The notes: generated by a model from the sequence alone, not told the origin. 6,403 nt of DNA from an uncultured Streptococcus sp. (GCA_934196125.1 CAKPVT010000058.1:1-6403), one strand, 5' to 3'; counted from the first letter of the stretch, positions 1 through 6,074 are shown. Program-made: numbers and translations.

Positions 1-77
1 ACAGCACAGCACAGCACAGCACAGCACAGCACAGCACAGCACAGCACAGCACAGCACAGCACAGCACAGCACAGCAC
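1..77. repeat. ACAGC pentanucleotide tandem array (15 perfect copies, truncated by the window edge)
   Basis: Positions 1-75 are 15 uninterrupted, identical copies of ACAGC; 76-77 (AC) begin a sixteenth before the pattern breaks at 78. The array continues past the left edge, so its full length is unknown. A 5-bp unit is not a multiple of three, so each gain or loss changes the reading frame of anything translated through it. None of the six frames through the array has a stop: the plus strand gives a repeating Thr-Ala-Gln-His-Ser, the minus strand Ala-Val-Leu-Cys-Cys. Long perfect arrays of this kind arise by slipped-strand mispairing and are known phase-variation switches, for example in bacterial mod methyltransferase genes. 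That this one is a switch is inference, since the gene it would control is outside the window or is the methyltransferase at 157. Confidence 0.97.
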
Positions 78-81
78 GCTG

Positions 82-110
82 ATTATGTAAAATTCAGTGT
101 TTTTTGTCAA
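82..110 (-). promoter_or_regulatory. Leftward SigA-type promoter firing into the ACAGC array
   Basis: On the minus strand a consensus -35 box TTGACA (110-105) is followed after exactly 17 bp by CATAAT (87-82), a 5 of 6 match to the -10 consensus. The predicted start of transcription is near position 75-76, the junction with the repeat array, so the transcript would begin with GCUGU repeats. This implies a gene on the minus strand to the left of the window, divergent from the methyltransferase. The match is good, but activity is inferred from sequence only. Confidence 0.6.
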
Positions 111-111
111 C

Positions 112-134
112 CTCTGAAAAAGACTTTTTCACAG
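112..134. promoter_or_regulatory. Dyad between the leftward promoter and the methyltransferase ribosome binding site (candidate operator)
   Basis: The core GAAAAAGACTTTTTC (116-130) is a perfect palindrome around a single central A. The symmetry extends to 112-134 with one C/C mismatch (114/132), so 10 of 11 position pairs match. It lies 1 bp beyond the -35 box of the leftward promoter and 6 bp before the Shine-Dalgarno sequence of the methyltransferase gene. With a one-base centre and no following T-run it looks more like a protein-binding site than an intrinsic terminator. The binding protein is unknown. Confidence 0.4.
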
Positions 135-140
135 AATTGT

Positions 141-147
141 GGGGAGG
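141..147 (+). promoter_or_regulatory. Ribosome binding site deciding the methyltransferase start
   Basis: GGGGAGG at 141-147 lies 9 nt before the ATG at 157, which is ideal spacing. It also excludes the in-frame GTG at 139, because that codon overlaps the start of the ribosome binding site itself. Confidence 0.85.
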
Positions 148-156
148 TCTTTTGTT

Positions 157-1272
157 ATGCCTAAAAATAACGCTTTCCCACAAGAATTAGTAAACACTAT
201 TCATTTAGGAGACACTATTGAAACATTAAAACAATTACCCGAATCCTCTGTTGATGTTATTTTTGCAGATCCTCCCTATAATATGCAACTAGAAGGAAAT
301 TTAAAACGCACTGATGGAAGTGTGTTTCAGGGCGTAGATAATGCAGAGTGGGATAAATTTTCAACTTTAGAAAAGTATAAGAAATTCACGAGAGATTGGT
401 TGATAGAAGCTAAAAGAATTTTAAAGAAAGATAAATCATCTTTATGGGTTATTGGCTCTTTTCAAAATATTTATATTGTAGGAGACGTTTTACAAGAATT
501 GGGCTTTTGGATTATCAACGATATAATTTGGTCAAAGACTAATCCTACTCCAAATTTCATGGGGACAAAATTCACCAATAAGCAAGAGACTTTGATTTGG
601 GCAACTCCTGATAAAAAAACCAAATATCATTTCAATTATAAAACAATGAAAGCTCTTAACGATGGAAAACAGATGACTAGTGTTTGGGAGATACCAGTAG
701 CTTCCGGAAATGAACGTATAAAAACTAGAGAGGGTGACAAACTACATCCTACTCAAAAGCCTGAAAAGTTGTTATATAACGTTATTATTTCATCTAGTAA
801 GCGAGGAGATTTAATTCTAGACCCGTTCATGGGTTCTGGGACTACTGGAGCAATGGCTAAACGTTTGGGGAGGAATTTTTTTGGAATTGAGCAAGATGAG
901 AAATATCGAGAATACGCTATCTCTAGGATAGAGAATGAAAAGACTATATCAGATGATTTTACTGATGCTAAATTTGATATAAAAGCTCCTCGAGTAAAAT
1001 TCAAAGAATTGGTTACTGCAGGATATATCTCTGAAGAAGAAAAGATTTTCTTTAAAAAAACTGATAAATATGCTTATGTGTCCGCAGAGAAGGAACTTTT
1101 TTATGATGGCGAACACTTCGGTATATCAAAACTAGGAGGGAAACTAAGCGACAGTGAAGCAAACGCTAATGGGTGGGATGTTTGGTTTGTAGAGCGTGAA
1201 CAAAAGCGCATCCCCCTATCAGTAATTAGAACAGAATATAGAGAAAAGGAATTGGGTTTTTATGAAAAATGA
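157..1272 (+). CDS. Type II DNA adenine-N6 methyltransferase, beta class, HinfI/CcrM-like
   Basis: This 371-aa protein should transfer a methyl group from S-adenosylmethionine to adenine in its recognition site, protecting host DNA from the endonuclease encoded next. Motif IV DPPY (residues 38-41) precedes the SAM-binding motif DPFMGSGT (222-229), the motif order of beta-class enzymes, with HPTQKP at 197-202. Similarity to CcrM/M.HinfI, as I recall those sequences, is extensive: the Trp-Val-Ile-Gly-Ser stretch (97-101), GFWIINDIIW (116-125), KTNPTPNF (127-134) and AKRLGRNFFGIE (244-255). About 278-368 resembles the RAMA domain found at the C-terminus of this group, including Asn-Gly-Trp at 338-340. 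GANTC is therefore the likely target, but specificity cannot be proved by reading. The ATG at 157 was chosen over the GTG at 139 on ribosome-binding-site grounds. The gene overlaps the next by 11 bp. No strong rightward promoter is visible; TAAAAT at 88-93 is a weak candidate. Base composition is more A+T-rich than ptsHI, suggesting transfer. Confidence 0.93.
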   Translation: MPKNNAFPQELVNTIHLGDTIETLKQLPESSVDVIFADPPYNMQLEGNLKRTDGSVFQGVDNAEWDKFSTLEKYKKFTRDWLIEAKRILKKDKSSLWVIGSFQNIYIVGDVLQELGFWIINDIIWSKTNPTPNFMGTKFTNKQETLIWATPDKKTKYHFNYKTMKALNDGKQMTSVWEIPVASGNERIKTREGDKLHPTQKPEKLLYNVIISSSKRGDLILDPFMGSGTTGAMAKRLGRNFFGIEQDEKYREYAISRIENEKTISDDFTDAKFDIKAPRVKFKELVTAGYISEEEKIFFKKTDKYAYVSAEKELFYDGEHFGISKLGGKLSDSEANANGWDVWFVEREQKRIPLSVIRTEYREKELGFYEK

Positions 1273-2191
1273 TGAATTAAAAGCAATAATGGATATGTAC
1301 TTACCCTCCAATTTTATTAAGTCAACAATAGAAAAGTTAGCTGATAGTCCTGAACGATTAGTGGGAGTCCTACATGCAAACACTTTTGAATTAGGGAGTA
1401 TAACATCTTTTGGGTACTCTAGAAATAACTCTTTTGGAAATGCTATTGAGGGGATTTTCAGAGAGATTATTGAATCTAATGGATGGACTATTGAGGGAAC
1501 CACTTATAATTTAGATGATTATGCTTTGAAAACACCAAGAATGAGCAAGAAGAAAAAAATATCGGTTGACCAAGTTTTTTCAAATAATAATAGTGTAGTG
1601 TTTATCGAACAAAAAATAAGAGACGACCATGATACTTCTAAATGGGAAGGACAGTGGAATAATTTTGAATATAAGTTAAAAGTTTTAACGGAGATTTACA
1701 AGGAAAAAGATGTCATTGGAATCATGTGGATGATCGATGACAACTTTGAAAGAAATAAGGAGAATTATCTAGATAAAATTGAAAAACTGAGTGATGATTT
1801 TAAAAATAAGGTATTTTTGATTTATGGAGCTGATATTGACGAAAAATTAAATGAGTTAGGTGGGCGTCAAAATTTATATTATCAACCCTTTTATAATTTC
1901 TTAGATAATTGGCATAATGAGAGTGTTAAAATACCTGATTTGAACTTTGATAAATATGCTTATGATTGTTTACAGGTCTTTCAAGGATTGAGTGAAAAAC
2001 AAGCTATCAGTTTCTTTACAAACGAATCAATAGTAACAGAGGTTTTCCCAATCATATTTCCGAATATGCAAGCTATAAAAGCGTATAATCTTATGTTACA
2101 AACTAAAGATAAAAAAACTAAAAAGGAAGAAAAAATCTTACCAATTCTTGAAAAATTGATTGAAAAATCTATAACCACTTCTAATACTTAA
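1262..2191 (+). CDS. Probable cognate Type II restriction endonuclease (PD-(D/E)XK-like)
   Basis: This 309-aa protein is most likely the endonuclease partner of the upstream methyltransferase, cutting the same site when it is unmethylated. Its start ATG lies inside the last codons of the methyltransferase gene (11-bp overlap), with AAAAGGA at 1244-1250 as ribosome binding site, so the two are probably co-transcribed and translationally coupled, methyltransferase first. The visible active-site candidate is Asp103 (in VDQVF) followed by Glu116-Gln117-Lys118 at the end of a hydrophobic strand, the D-(x12)-ExK spacing of PD-(D/E)XK nucleases. A charged stretch RDDHD (120-124) follows directly. 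The C-terminus is Lys/Glu-rich (282-303). I do not recognise its family from sequence; the call rests on the ExK pattern and its position. The last 11 bp overlap the convergent transposase end, so a 3' end altered by rearrangement is possible, although the reading frame looks continuous and intact. Confidence 0.78.
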   Translation: MKNDELKAIMDMYLPSNFIKSTIEKLADSPERLVGVLHANTFELGSITSFGYSRNNSFGNAIEGIFREIIESNGWTIEGTTYNLDDYALKTPRMSKKKKISVDQVFSNNNSVVFIEQKIRDDHDTSKWEGQWNNFEYKLKVLTEIYKEKDVIGIMWMIDDNFERNKENYLDKIEKLSDDFKNKVFLIYGADIDEKLNELGGRQNLYYQPFYNFLDNWHNESVKIPDLNFDKYAYDCLQVFQGLSEKQAISFFTNESIVTEVFPIIFPNMQAIKAYNLMLQTKDKKTKKEEKILPILEKLIEKSITTSNT

Positions 2192-2816
2192 ATAGATATT
2201 CACTAGACCTAATAACCTCCAAATCCTCCTCATCAATCAGTGAGACTCGCTCCTCTGCCAATTCCTGATAGAGAATATCCTGGATATTCTTCTGTTTTAA
2301 AATCATAGAGACTAGCGACCACCTCGCTAGTTTTCTATATCGGGGGATATGACATTCTTTGGCAATGGCATACAGTCTCGTTTTAGGGAGGTCTAGGAGG
2401 TATTCACGTTTGTTAAAAGAAAGAACACCATCTTCCTCATTGAATTTGAAATAAGGGCTGTCCACAGCATCTCTCGCCTTCTCAGTTTCTTCCTTCAAAA
2501 CTTCCATGTAACGAGGACTTGGTTTTGGTAATACTAATTCTTTTTGTCTTACTTCAGTTGAAGTAAGGTTTTTCTTTGTCTTTAAAATCTCAATAAAGAA
2601 CGCTTCTGCATCTTTTTGAGAAGTGGGATAATACCCATGTTTCGTTCTCCAATTCCGAATATAGGTGAAGAAACCAATATAGTCTTGTAAATACTTAGTG
2701 GATACATTCGTCATATCACGGTAGATATACTGTTTAATCTCCTTATGCAATTCGTTGGCACAACCACGAGGTAAGCCATTCTGGTATTTCAATTCGGTGA
2801 AGGTATCAAATAGCAT
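2181..2816 (-). pseudogene. Transposase, C-terminal part (third catalytic region plus SAP/Rho-N-like tail), frameshifted
   Basis: This 211-aa open frame is the continuation of the transposase at 2935-3780, not an independent gene. Residues 20-58, including ANELH (20-24) and KYLQDYIGFFTYIRNWR, correspond to the segment of ISXO2-like domains that carries the third catalytic residue (Asn21 or Glu22 here) and the closing helices. About 70 residues between the two frames are readable in a third frame (2968-2819). A second one-base loss in the A-run at 2818-2816 then shifts into this frame; the apparent ATG at 2816 is made from that run. Beyond about residue 90 there is an extension with a segment at 139-175 (LLDLPKTRLYAIAKECHIP and following) resembling SAP or Rho-N helix-extended-helix nucleic-acid-binding motifs. 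The stop lies 11 bp inside the convergent endonuclease gene. Confidence 0.8.
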
Positions 2817-2934
2817 TTCTCCTCGTTGGTAATACGATCACTAATCCCTTCATAGTAGAGATGCTCCAACACTTTCTTATTTGCTTTCTTTTCAAATTCT
2901 TCTGTTGCCTGAATCACATAACCATGATCCCCAA

Positions 2935-3780
2935 TCATTTTAATATAGTTAGAAGGACGAACATAGTGGGGGGGCTCAGTTTACAATAGTCCTCATAAAT
3001 ACTATTCGCATCACTACAGAGATAAGAGATATTGTCAAAGTGTTCATCAAACAAATCAAAGAAAAGTTCAGGCGATACCTTGCCTAAGCTAGCTACTTTA
3101 CAAACGCAATAACCTTTACTATCAACAGCTGTGTTGACAGTGGCGAATTCTGACCCCATCACGCCATACTGGGAAGGCTGCCTACCATAACGTGGTTTCC
3201 TGTAGGTATTCTTACTGATAGTGGAAACTAACTGCCGACTTCCTTTTTGACTTTTTCTAATGAAGGTTTCATCTACTTGGACGACACCTGTTAATTGAGG
3301 TATTGGCATCTCAGCCAGAGCATGAATTAATTTTATTCTCCAAAACCACACGGTTTTATAATCAATCCCAGCGCAGCCATAATCATTTACCAAGACATTC
3401 ATCATATCGTGAATAGGATGGTGATTTATCACCATTTCTAACACTTTAACCCAAATATCCCAATGCCAACGTGTCTTCTCTAAAATAGTGTCTGTAAAGC
3501 GATTGAACCGCTTATGGCAATCCTTGCACTTGAACTGTTGAATGTTATGACGTTTTCCGTTTTTGACCACTGCATCAGAGGCGCAAGAAGGGCAAGCTGT
3601 ATTAACTTCTAACCTTTCTAAACGTTGCTCAAAATTAGATACAACAAGCTGATTGAGTGTGTTGGAGAAATCACTGCTTTGTTTTTTAGAATAGTGTTCC
3701 ACCACGTTTTTAAACTGTATATAAGGTAGTGTCTCCACATAATTCAAAACATCTTCTAAACTAAGTTGTTTTTTAGCCAT
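2935..3780 (-). pseudogene. Transposase, N-terminal part (zinc ribbon and first two catalytic Asp), frameshifted
   Basis: This 281-aa frame has the layout of IS1595-family transposases. An N-terminal helical region is followed by a zinc ribbon with Cys63-x2-Cys66 and Cys85-x2-Cys88, which would bind DNA. The start of an ISXO2-like DDE domain follows, with VVQVDETF (Asp170) and CSDANS (Asp257) as the first two catalytic positions. From about residue 271 the frame runs into unrelated residues after a run of seven C (2974-2968). Adding one C restores a frame continuing HYVRPSNYIKMIGDHGYVIQ, so this is a frameshift and not a natural end. The start ATG at 3780 has a good ribosome binding site, GGGAGG, 7 nt upstream on the minus strand. 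As it stands, the product lacks the third catalytic residue and should be inactive unless ribosomes shift frame or the base loss is a sequencing error. Confidence 0.85.
2968..2974 (-). other. C7 homopolymer frameshift site in the transposase
   Basis: Seven consecutive C on the minus strand (G7 on the plus strand) mark the exact point where the N-terminal frame loses its expected sequence. Eight C, or a -1 ribosomal shift on this run, would place CAC TAT GTT CGT in frame and continue the transposase. Five C would also restore the frame. Confidence 0.75.
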
Positions 3781-3960
3781 TTGTTTTCCTCCCTCAATTC
3801 ATACAGTTTAATTGTCTACACCATTACTACAACATAAAAAGAAGCTGTTTCTCAACAAGAAATGGATAGATTTTGAAAAAAATGCTAGTAAGTAAGGTTG
3901 AAATTAAGGTATTTGTAAGCATCACACCATTATTGGATAATATAAAAAAACGTGTAAGTA
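3781..3960. other. Intergenic stretch between transposase start and ptsHI promoter
   Basis: No gene is visible. It contains the transposase ribosome binding site (3788-3793), the possible IS right end (up to 3822), two copies of ACACCATTA (3818-3826 and 3924-3932), and a weak hairpin TTTCT-CAACA-AGAAA near 3848-3862. The junction between inserted and ancestral chromosomal DNA should lie here, but I cannot place it. I see no convincing promoter for the transposase. Confidence 0.5.
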
Positions 3961-3989
3961 TTGAAATAAAAAAGGAAATATGCTATAAT
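3961..3989 (+). promoter_or_regulatory. ptsHI promoter (SigA, extended -10)
   Basis: TTGAAA (3961-3966, 5 of 6) is followed after exactly 17 bp by a perfect TATAAT (3984-3989). TG lies one base before the -10 box (3981-3982), giving the extended form. Transcription should start near 3996, leaving a leader of about 58 nt. This is the best rightward promoter in the window and fits the high expression of general PTS proteins. The foreign DNA to the left stops short of it, so the operon should still be driven normally. Confidence 0.85.
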
Positions 3990-4004
3990 CATATCTTGTA
4001 AGGG

Positions 4005-4018
4005 TTATCATATGATAA
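4005..4018. promoter_or_regulatory. Perfect 14-bp palindrome in the ptsH leader
   Basis: TTATCATATGATAA reads identically on both strands and begins about 9 nt after the predicted transcription start. It could be an operator overlapping the early transcribed region. It does not match the CcpA cre pattern, since it lacks a central CG. The ATG inside it (4012) is in frame with ptsH but has no ribosome binding site. Confidence 0.35.
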
Positions 4019-4053
4019 TTCGAAAAAACACAAATAAAAAGGAGAACCATGAT

Positions 4054-4317
4054 ATGGCTTCAAAAGATTTTCACATTGTTGCAGAAACAGGAATTCACGC
4101 ACGTCCAGCTACTTTGCTTGTTCAAACAGCTAGCAAATTTGCTTCAGACATCACTCTTGACTACGAAGGTAAAGCCGTAAACCTTAAATCTATCATGGGT
4201 GTTATGAGCCTTGGTGTTGGTCAAGGTGCTGACGTTACTATCTCTGCTGAAGGTACAGACGCAGACGACGCACTTGTAGCAATCGAAGAAACAATGACTA
4301 AAGAAGGATTGGCTTAA
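4054..4317 (+). CDS. ptsH: Phosphocarrier protein HPr
   Basis: HPr is the small cytoplasmic phosphocarrier of the sugar phosphotransferase system: it takes phosphate from Enzyme I on a histidine and passes it to the sugar-specific EIIA domains. The 87-aa length is standard for streptococci. His15 lies in the classic ETGIHARPAT motif (11-20), and the regulatory Ser46 lies in LKSIMGVMSLG (44-54). HPr kinase phosphorylates Ser46, and the product acts as CcpA co-repressor in carbon catabolite control. The start at 4054 is set by AAAGGAG (4038-4044) 9 nt upstream and by the canonical MASKDFHIV N-terminus; an in-frame ATG at 4012 would add 14 residues and is not credible. It is the first gene of the ptsHI operon, 4 nt before ptsI. 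Codon choice is strongly biased, as expected for an abundant protein and unlike the R-M genes. Confidence 0.98.
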   Translation: MASKDFHIVAETGIHARPATLLVQTASKFASDITLDYEGKAVNLKSIMGVMSLGVGQGADVTISAEGTDADDALVAIEETMTKEGLA

Positions 4318-4321
4318 TAAA

Positions 4322-6055
4322 ATGACAGAAATGCTTAAAGGAATTGCCGCATCTGATGGTGTTGCTGTTGCTAAAGCGTATCTACTCGTTCAACCGGATT
4401 TGTCATTTGAAACTGTTACAGTTGAAGATACAAGTGCAGAAGAAGCTCGCCTAGATGCCGCATTAAAAGCATCACAAGACGAGCTTTCTGTTATTCGTGA
4501 GAAAGCAGTAGAAACACTAGGTGAAGAAGCAGCTGCCGTGTTTGATGCACACTTGATGATTCTTGCTGACCCAGAAATGATCAGCCAAATCAAAGAAACT
4601 ATCTGTGTAAAACAAATGAATGCAGAAGCAGCTCTTAAAGAAGTGACTGATATGTTTATCACTATCTTTGAAGGAATGGAAGATAACCCATACATGCAAG
4701 AACGTGCAGCGGATATCCGTGACGTTTCAAAACGTGTATTGGCACACCTTATCGGTGCTAAACTTCCAAATCCTGCAACTATTGATGAAGAATCAATCGT
4801 TATTGCACACGACTTGACACCATCTGATACTGCTCAATTAAACAAACAATTTGTAAAAGCCTTTGTTACTAACATTGGTGGACGTACAAGTCACTCAGCT
4901 ATCATGGCACGTACTCTTGAAATCGCGGCTGTTCTTGGAACAAACGATATCACAAGTCGTGTTAAAGATGGCGACATCGTAGCAGTAAATGGTATCACAG
5001 GTGACGTGATTATCAACCCAACAGAAGAAGAAATTGCTGAATTTAAAGCAGCTGGTGAAGCATACGCTAAACAAAAAGCTGAATGGGCTCTTCTTAAAGA
5101 TGCTGAAACAGTAACAGCTGATGGTAAATACTTCGAATTGGCAGCTAACATCGGAACACCTAAAGACGTTGAAGGTGTTAATGCTAATGGTGCAGAAGCA
5201 GTTGGTCTTTATCGTACTGAATTCTTGTACATGGATTCACAAGATTTCCCAACTGAAGATGAACAATATGAAGCATACAAGGCTGTTCTTGAAGGCATGA
5301 ATGGTAAACCAGTTGTGGTTCGTACTATGGATATCGGTGGGGATAAAGAACTTCCATACTTTGACCTTCCAAAAGAAATGAACCCATTCCTTGGATTCCG
5401 TGCACTTCGTATTTCTATCTCAGAAACAGGAAATGCAATGTTCCGCACACAAATTCGTGCACTTCTTCGTGCATCTGTTCACGGACAACTTCGTATTATG
5501 TTCCCAATGGTTGCACTTCTTAAAGAATTCCGTGCTGCTAAAGCAATCTTTGATGAAGAAAAAGCTAACCTTAAAGCTGAAGGTGTTGCAGTGGCAGATG
5601 ATATCCAAGTAGGTATCATGATTGAAATCCCAGCGGCAGCTATGCTTGCTGACCAATTTGCAAAAGAAGTTGACTTCTTCTCAATTGGTACAAACGACCT
5701 TATTCAATACACTATGGCCGCTGACCGTATGAACGAACAAGTTTCATACCTTTACCAACCATATAACCCATCTATCCTTCGTTTGATTAATAATGTTATC
5801 AAAGCAGCACACGCTGAAGGTAAATGGGCTGGTATGTGTGGTGAAATGGCTGGTGACCAGAAAGCTGTTCCGCTTCTTGTCGGAATGGGACTTGATGAGT
5901 TCTCTATGTCAGCTACATCAATTCTTCGTACACGTAGCCTTATGAAGAAACTTGATACAGCTAAAATGCAAGAATATGCAAATCGCGCTCTTACAGAATG
6001 CTCAACGATGGAAGAAGTTCTTGAGCTTAGCAAAGAATACGTTGATTTCGATTAA
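4322..6055 (+). CDS. ptsI: Phosphoenolpyruvate-protein phosphotransferase (PTS Enzyme I)
   Basis: Enzyme I starts the PTS cascade in the cytoplasm: it autophosphorylates from phosphoenolpyruvate on a histidine and passes the phosphate to HPr His15. All three regions are complete in 577 aa. The N-terminal HPr-binding domain comes first, then the phosphohistidine swivel domain with His191 in GGRTSHSAI (186-194). The PEP-binding TIM barrel follows, with RTEFLYM (298-304), RTMDIGGDKELP (334-345), MIEIPAA (433-439), GTNDLIQYTMAADR (456-469) and the active-site Cys506 in MCGEMAG (505-511). It follows ptsH after TAAA; its likely ribosome binding site AAGGA (4304-4308) is inside the end of ptsH, so translation is probably coupled. 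A strong terminator follows the stop. The sequence closely resembles Enzyme I of mitis- and sanguinis-group streptococci, and nothing is missing. Confidence 0.98.
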   Translation: MTEMLKGIAASDGVAVAKAYLLVQPDLSFETVTVEDTSAEEARLDAALKASQDELSVIREKAVETLGEEAAAVFDAHLMILADPEMISQIKETICVKQMNAEAALKEVTDMFITIFEGMEDNPYMQERAADIRDVSKRVLAHLIGAKLPNPATIDEESIVIAHDLTPSDTAQLNKQFVKAFVTNIGGRTSHSAIMARTLEIAAVLGTNDITSRVKDGDIVAVNGITGDVIINPTEEEIAEFKAAGEAYAKQKAEWALLKDAETVTADGKYFELAANIGTPKDVEGVNANGAEAVGLYRTEFLYMDSQDFPTEDEQYEAYKAVLEGMNGKPVVVRTMDIGGDKELPYFDLPKEMNPFLGFRALRISISETGNAMFRTQIRALLRASVHGQLRIMFPMVALLKEFRAAKAIFDEEKANLKAEGVAVADDIQVGIMIEIPAAAMLADQFAKEVDFFSIGTNDLIQYTMAADRMNEQVSYLYQPYNPSILRLINNVIKAAHAEGKWAGMCGEMAGDQKAVPLLVGMGLDEFSMSATSILRTRSLMKKLDTAKMQEYANRALTECSTMEEVLELSKEYVDFD

Positions 6056-6074
6056 TTGTGTTTAATATTATCAG

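Larger units (their letters stand above)
2181..3822 (-). mobile_element. IS1595-family-like insertion sequence, degenerate; ends not defined
   Basis: The segment holds one transposase gene interrupted by two frameshifts. Adding one base at each of two homopolymer runs gives a single 533-aa reading frame from 3780 to 2181. The right boundary is a guess: reading inward on the minus strand, GGTGTAGACAATTAAACTG begins at 3822, 42 nt before the start codon, and starts with GG as many ends of this family do. I found no matching inverted copy near 2181, within the endonuclease gene end, or at 78-156. The left end is therefore missing, diverged beyond recognition, or outside the window. No 8-bp target duplication can be assigned. 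Several IS1595-family members carry passenger genes, for example the lnu-bearing elements MTnSag1 and tISCpe8, so the R-M genes might be cargo; this is inference. Confidence 0.6.

Noticed and set aside
1..77. CRISPR array
   Set aside because: The unit is 5 bp with no spacers; this is a simple tandem repeat.
104..137. Rightward promoter TTGTCA (104-109) for the methyltransferase
   Set aside because: No acceptable -10 box lies 16-18 bp downstream; CAGAAT (132-137) is too far away and would start transcription inside the ribosome binding site.
139..156. GTG at 139 as the methyltransferase start (377 aa)
   Set aside because: The GTG overlaps the ribosome binding site GGGGAGG (141-147), which is ideally placed for ATG 157, and the extra residues do not match the family.
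753..1503. Minus-strand ORFs inside the R-M genes (753-1004 and 1219-1503)
   Set aside because: They are antisense to well-supported genes, have no recognisable motifs and no convincing start signals.
1981..2178. 65-codon minus-strand ORF inside the endonuclease gene
   Set aside because: It is hydrophobic by virtue of being antisense to an A+T-rich, Lys-rich region; no ribosome binding site is evident and it lies just beyond the transposase end.
135..3800. Shared GAATTG-GGGAGG-like sequence upstream of the methyltransferase and transposase starts as terminal inverted repeats
   Set aside because: The match is mostly the two ribosome binding sites plus six bases, needs a gap, and does not extend outward.
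3818..3932. Direct repeat ACACCATTA (3818-3826 and 3924-3932) as an IS target duplication
   Set aside because: It is 9 bp where IS1595-type elements give 8 bp, both copies are on the same side of the transposase, and no element ends between them; chance is likely in A+T-rich DNA.
4012..4053. ATG at 4012 as the ptsH start (101 aa)
   Set aside because: It lies in the palindrome with no ribosome binding site; HPr is 87-88 aa and starts MASKDF at 4054 with AAAGGAG upstream.
4390..6033. Several ORFs on both strands overlapping ptsI
   Set aside because: They are shadow frames of a highly conserved, codon-biased gene; none has recognisable features.
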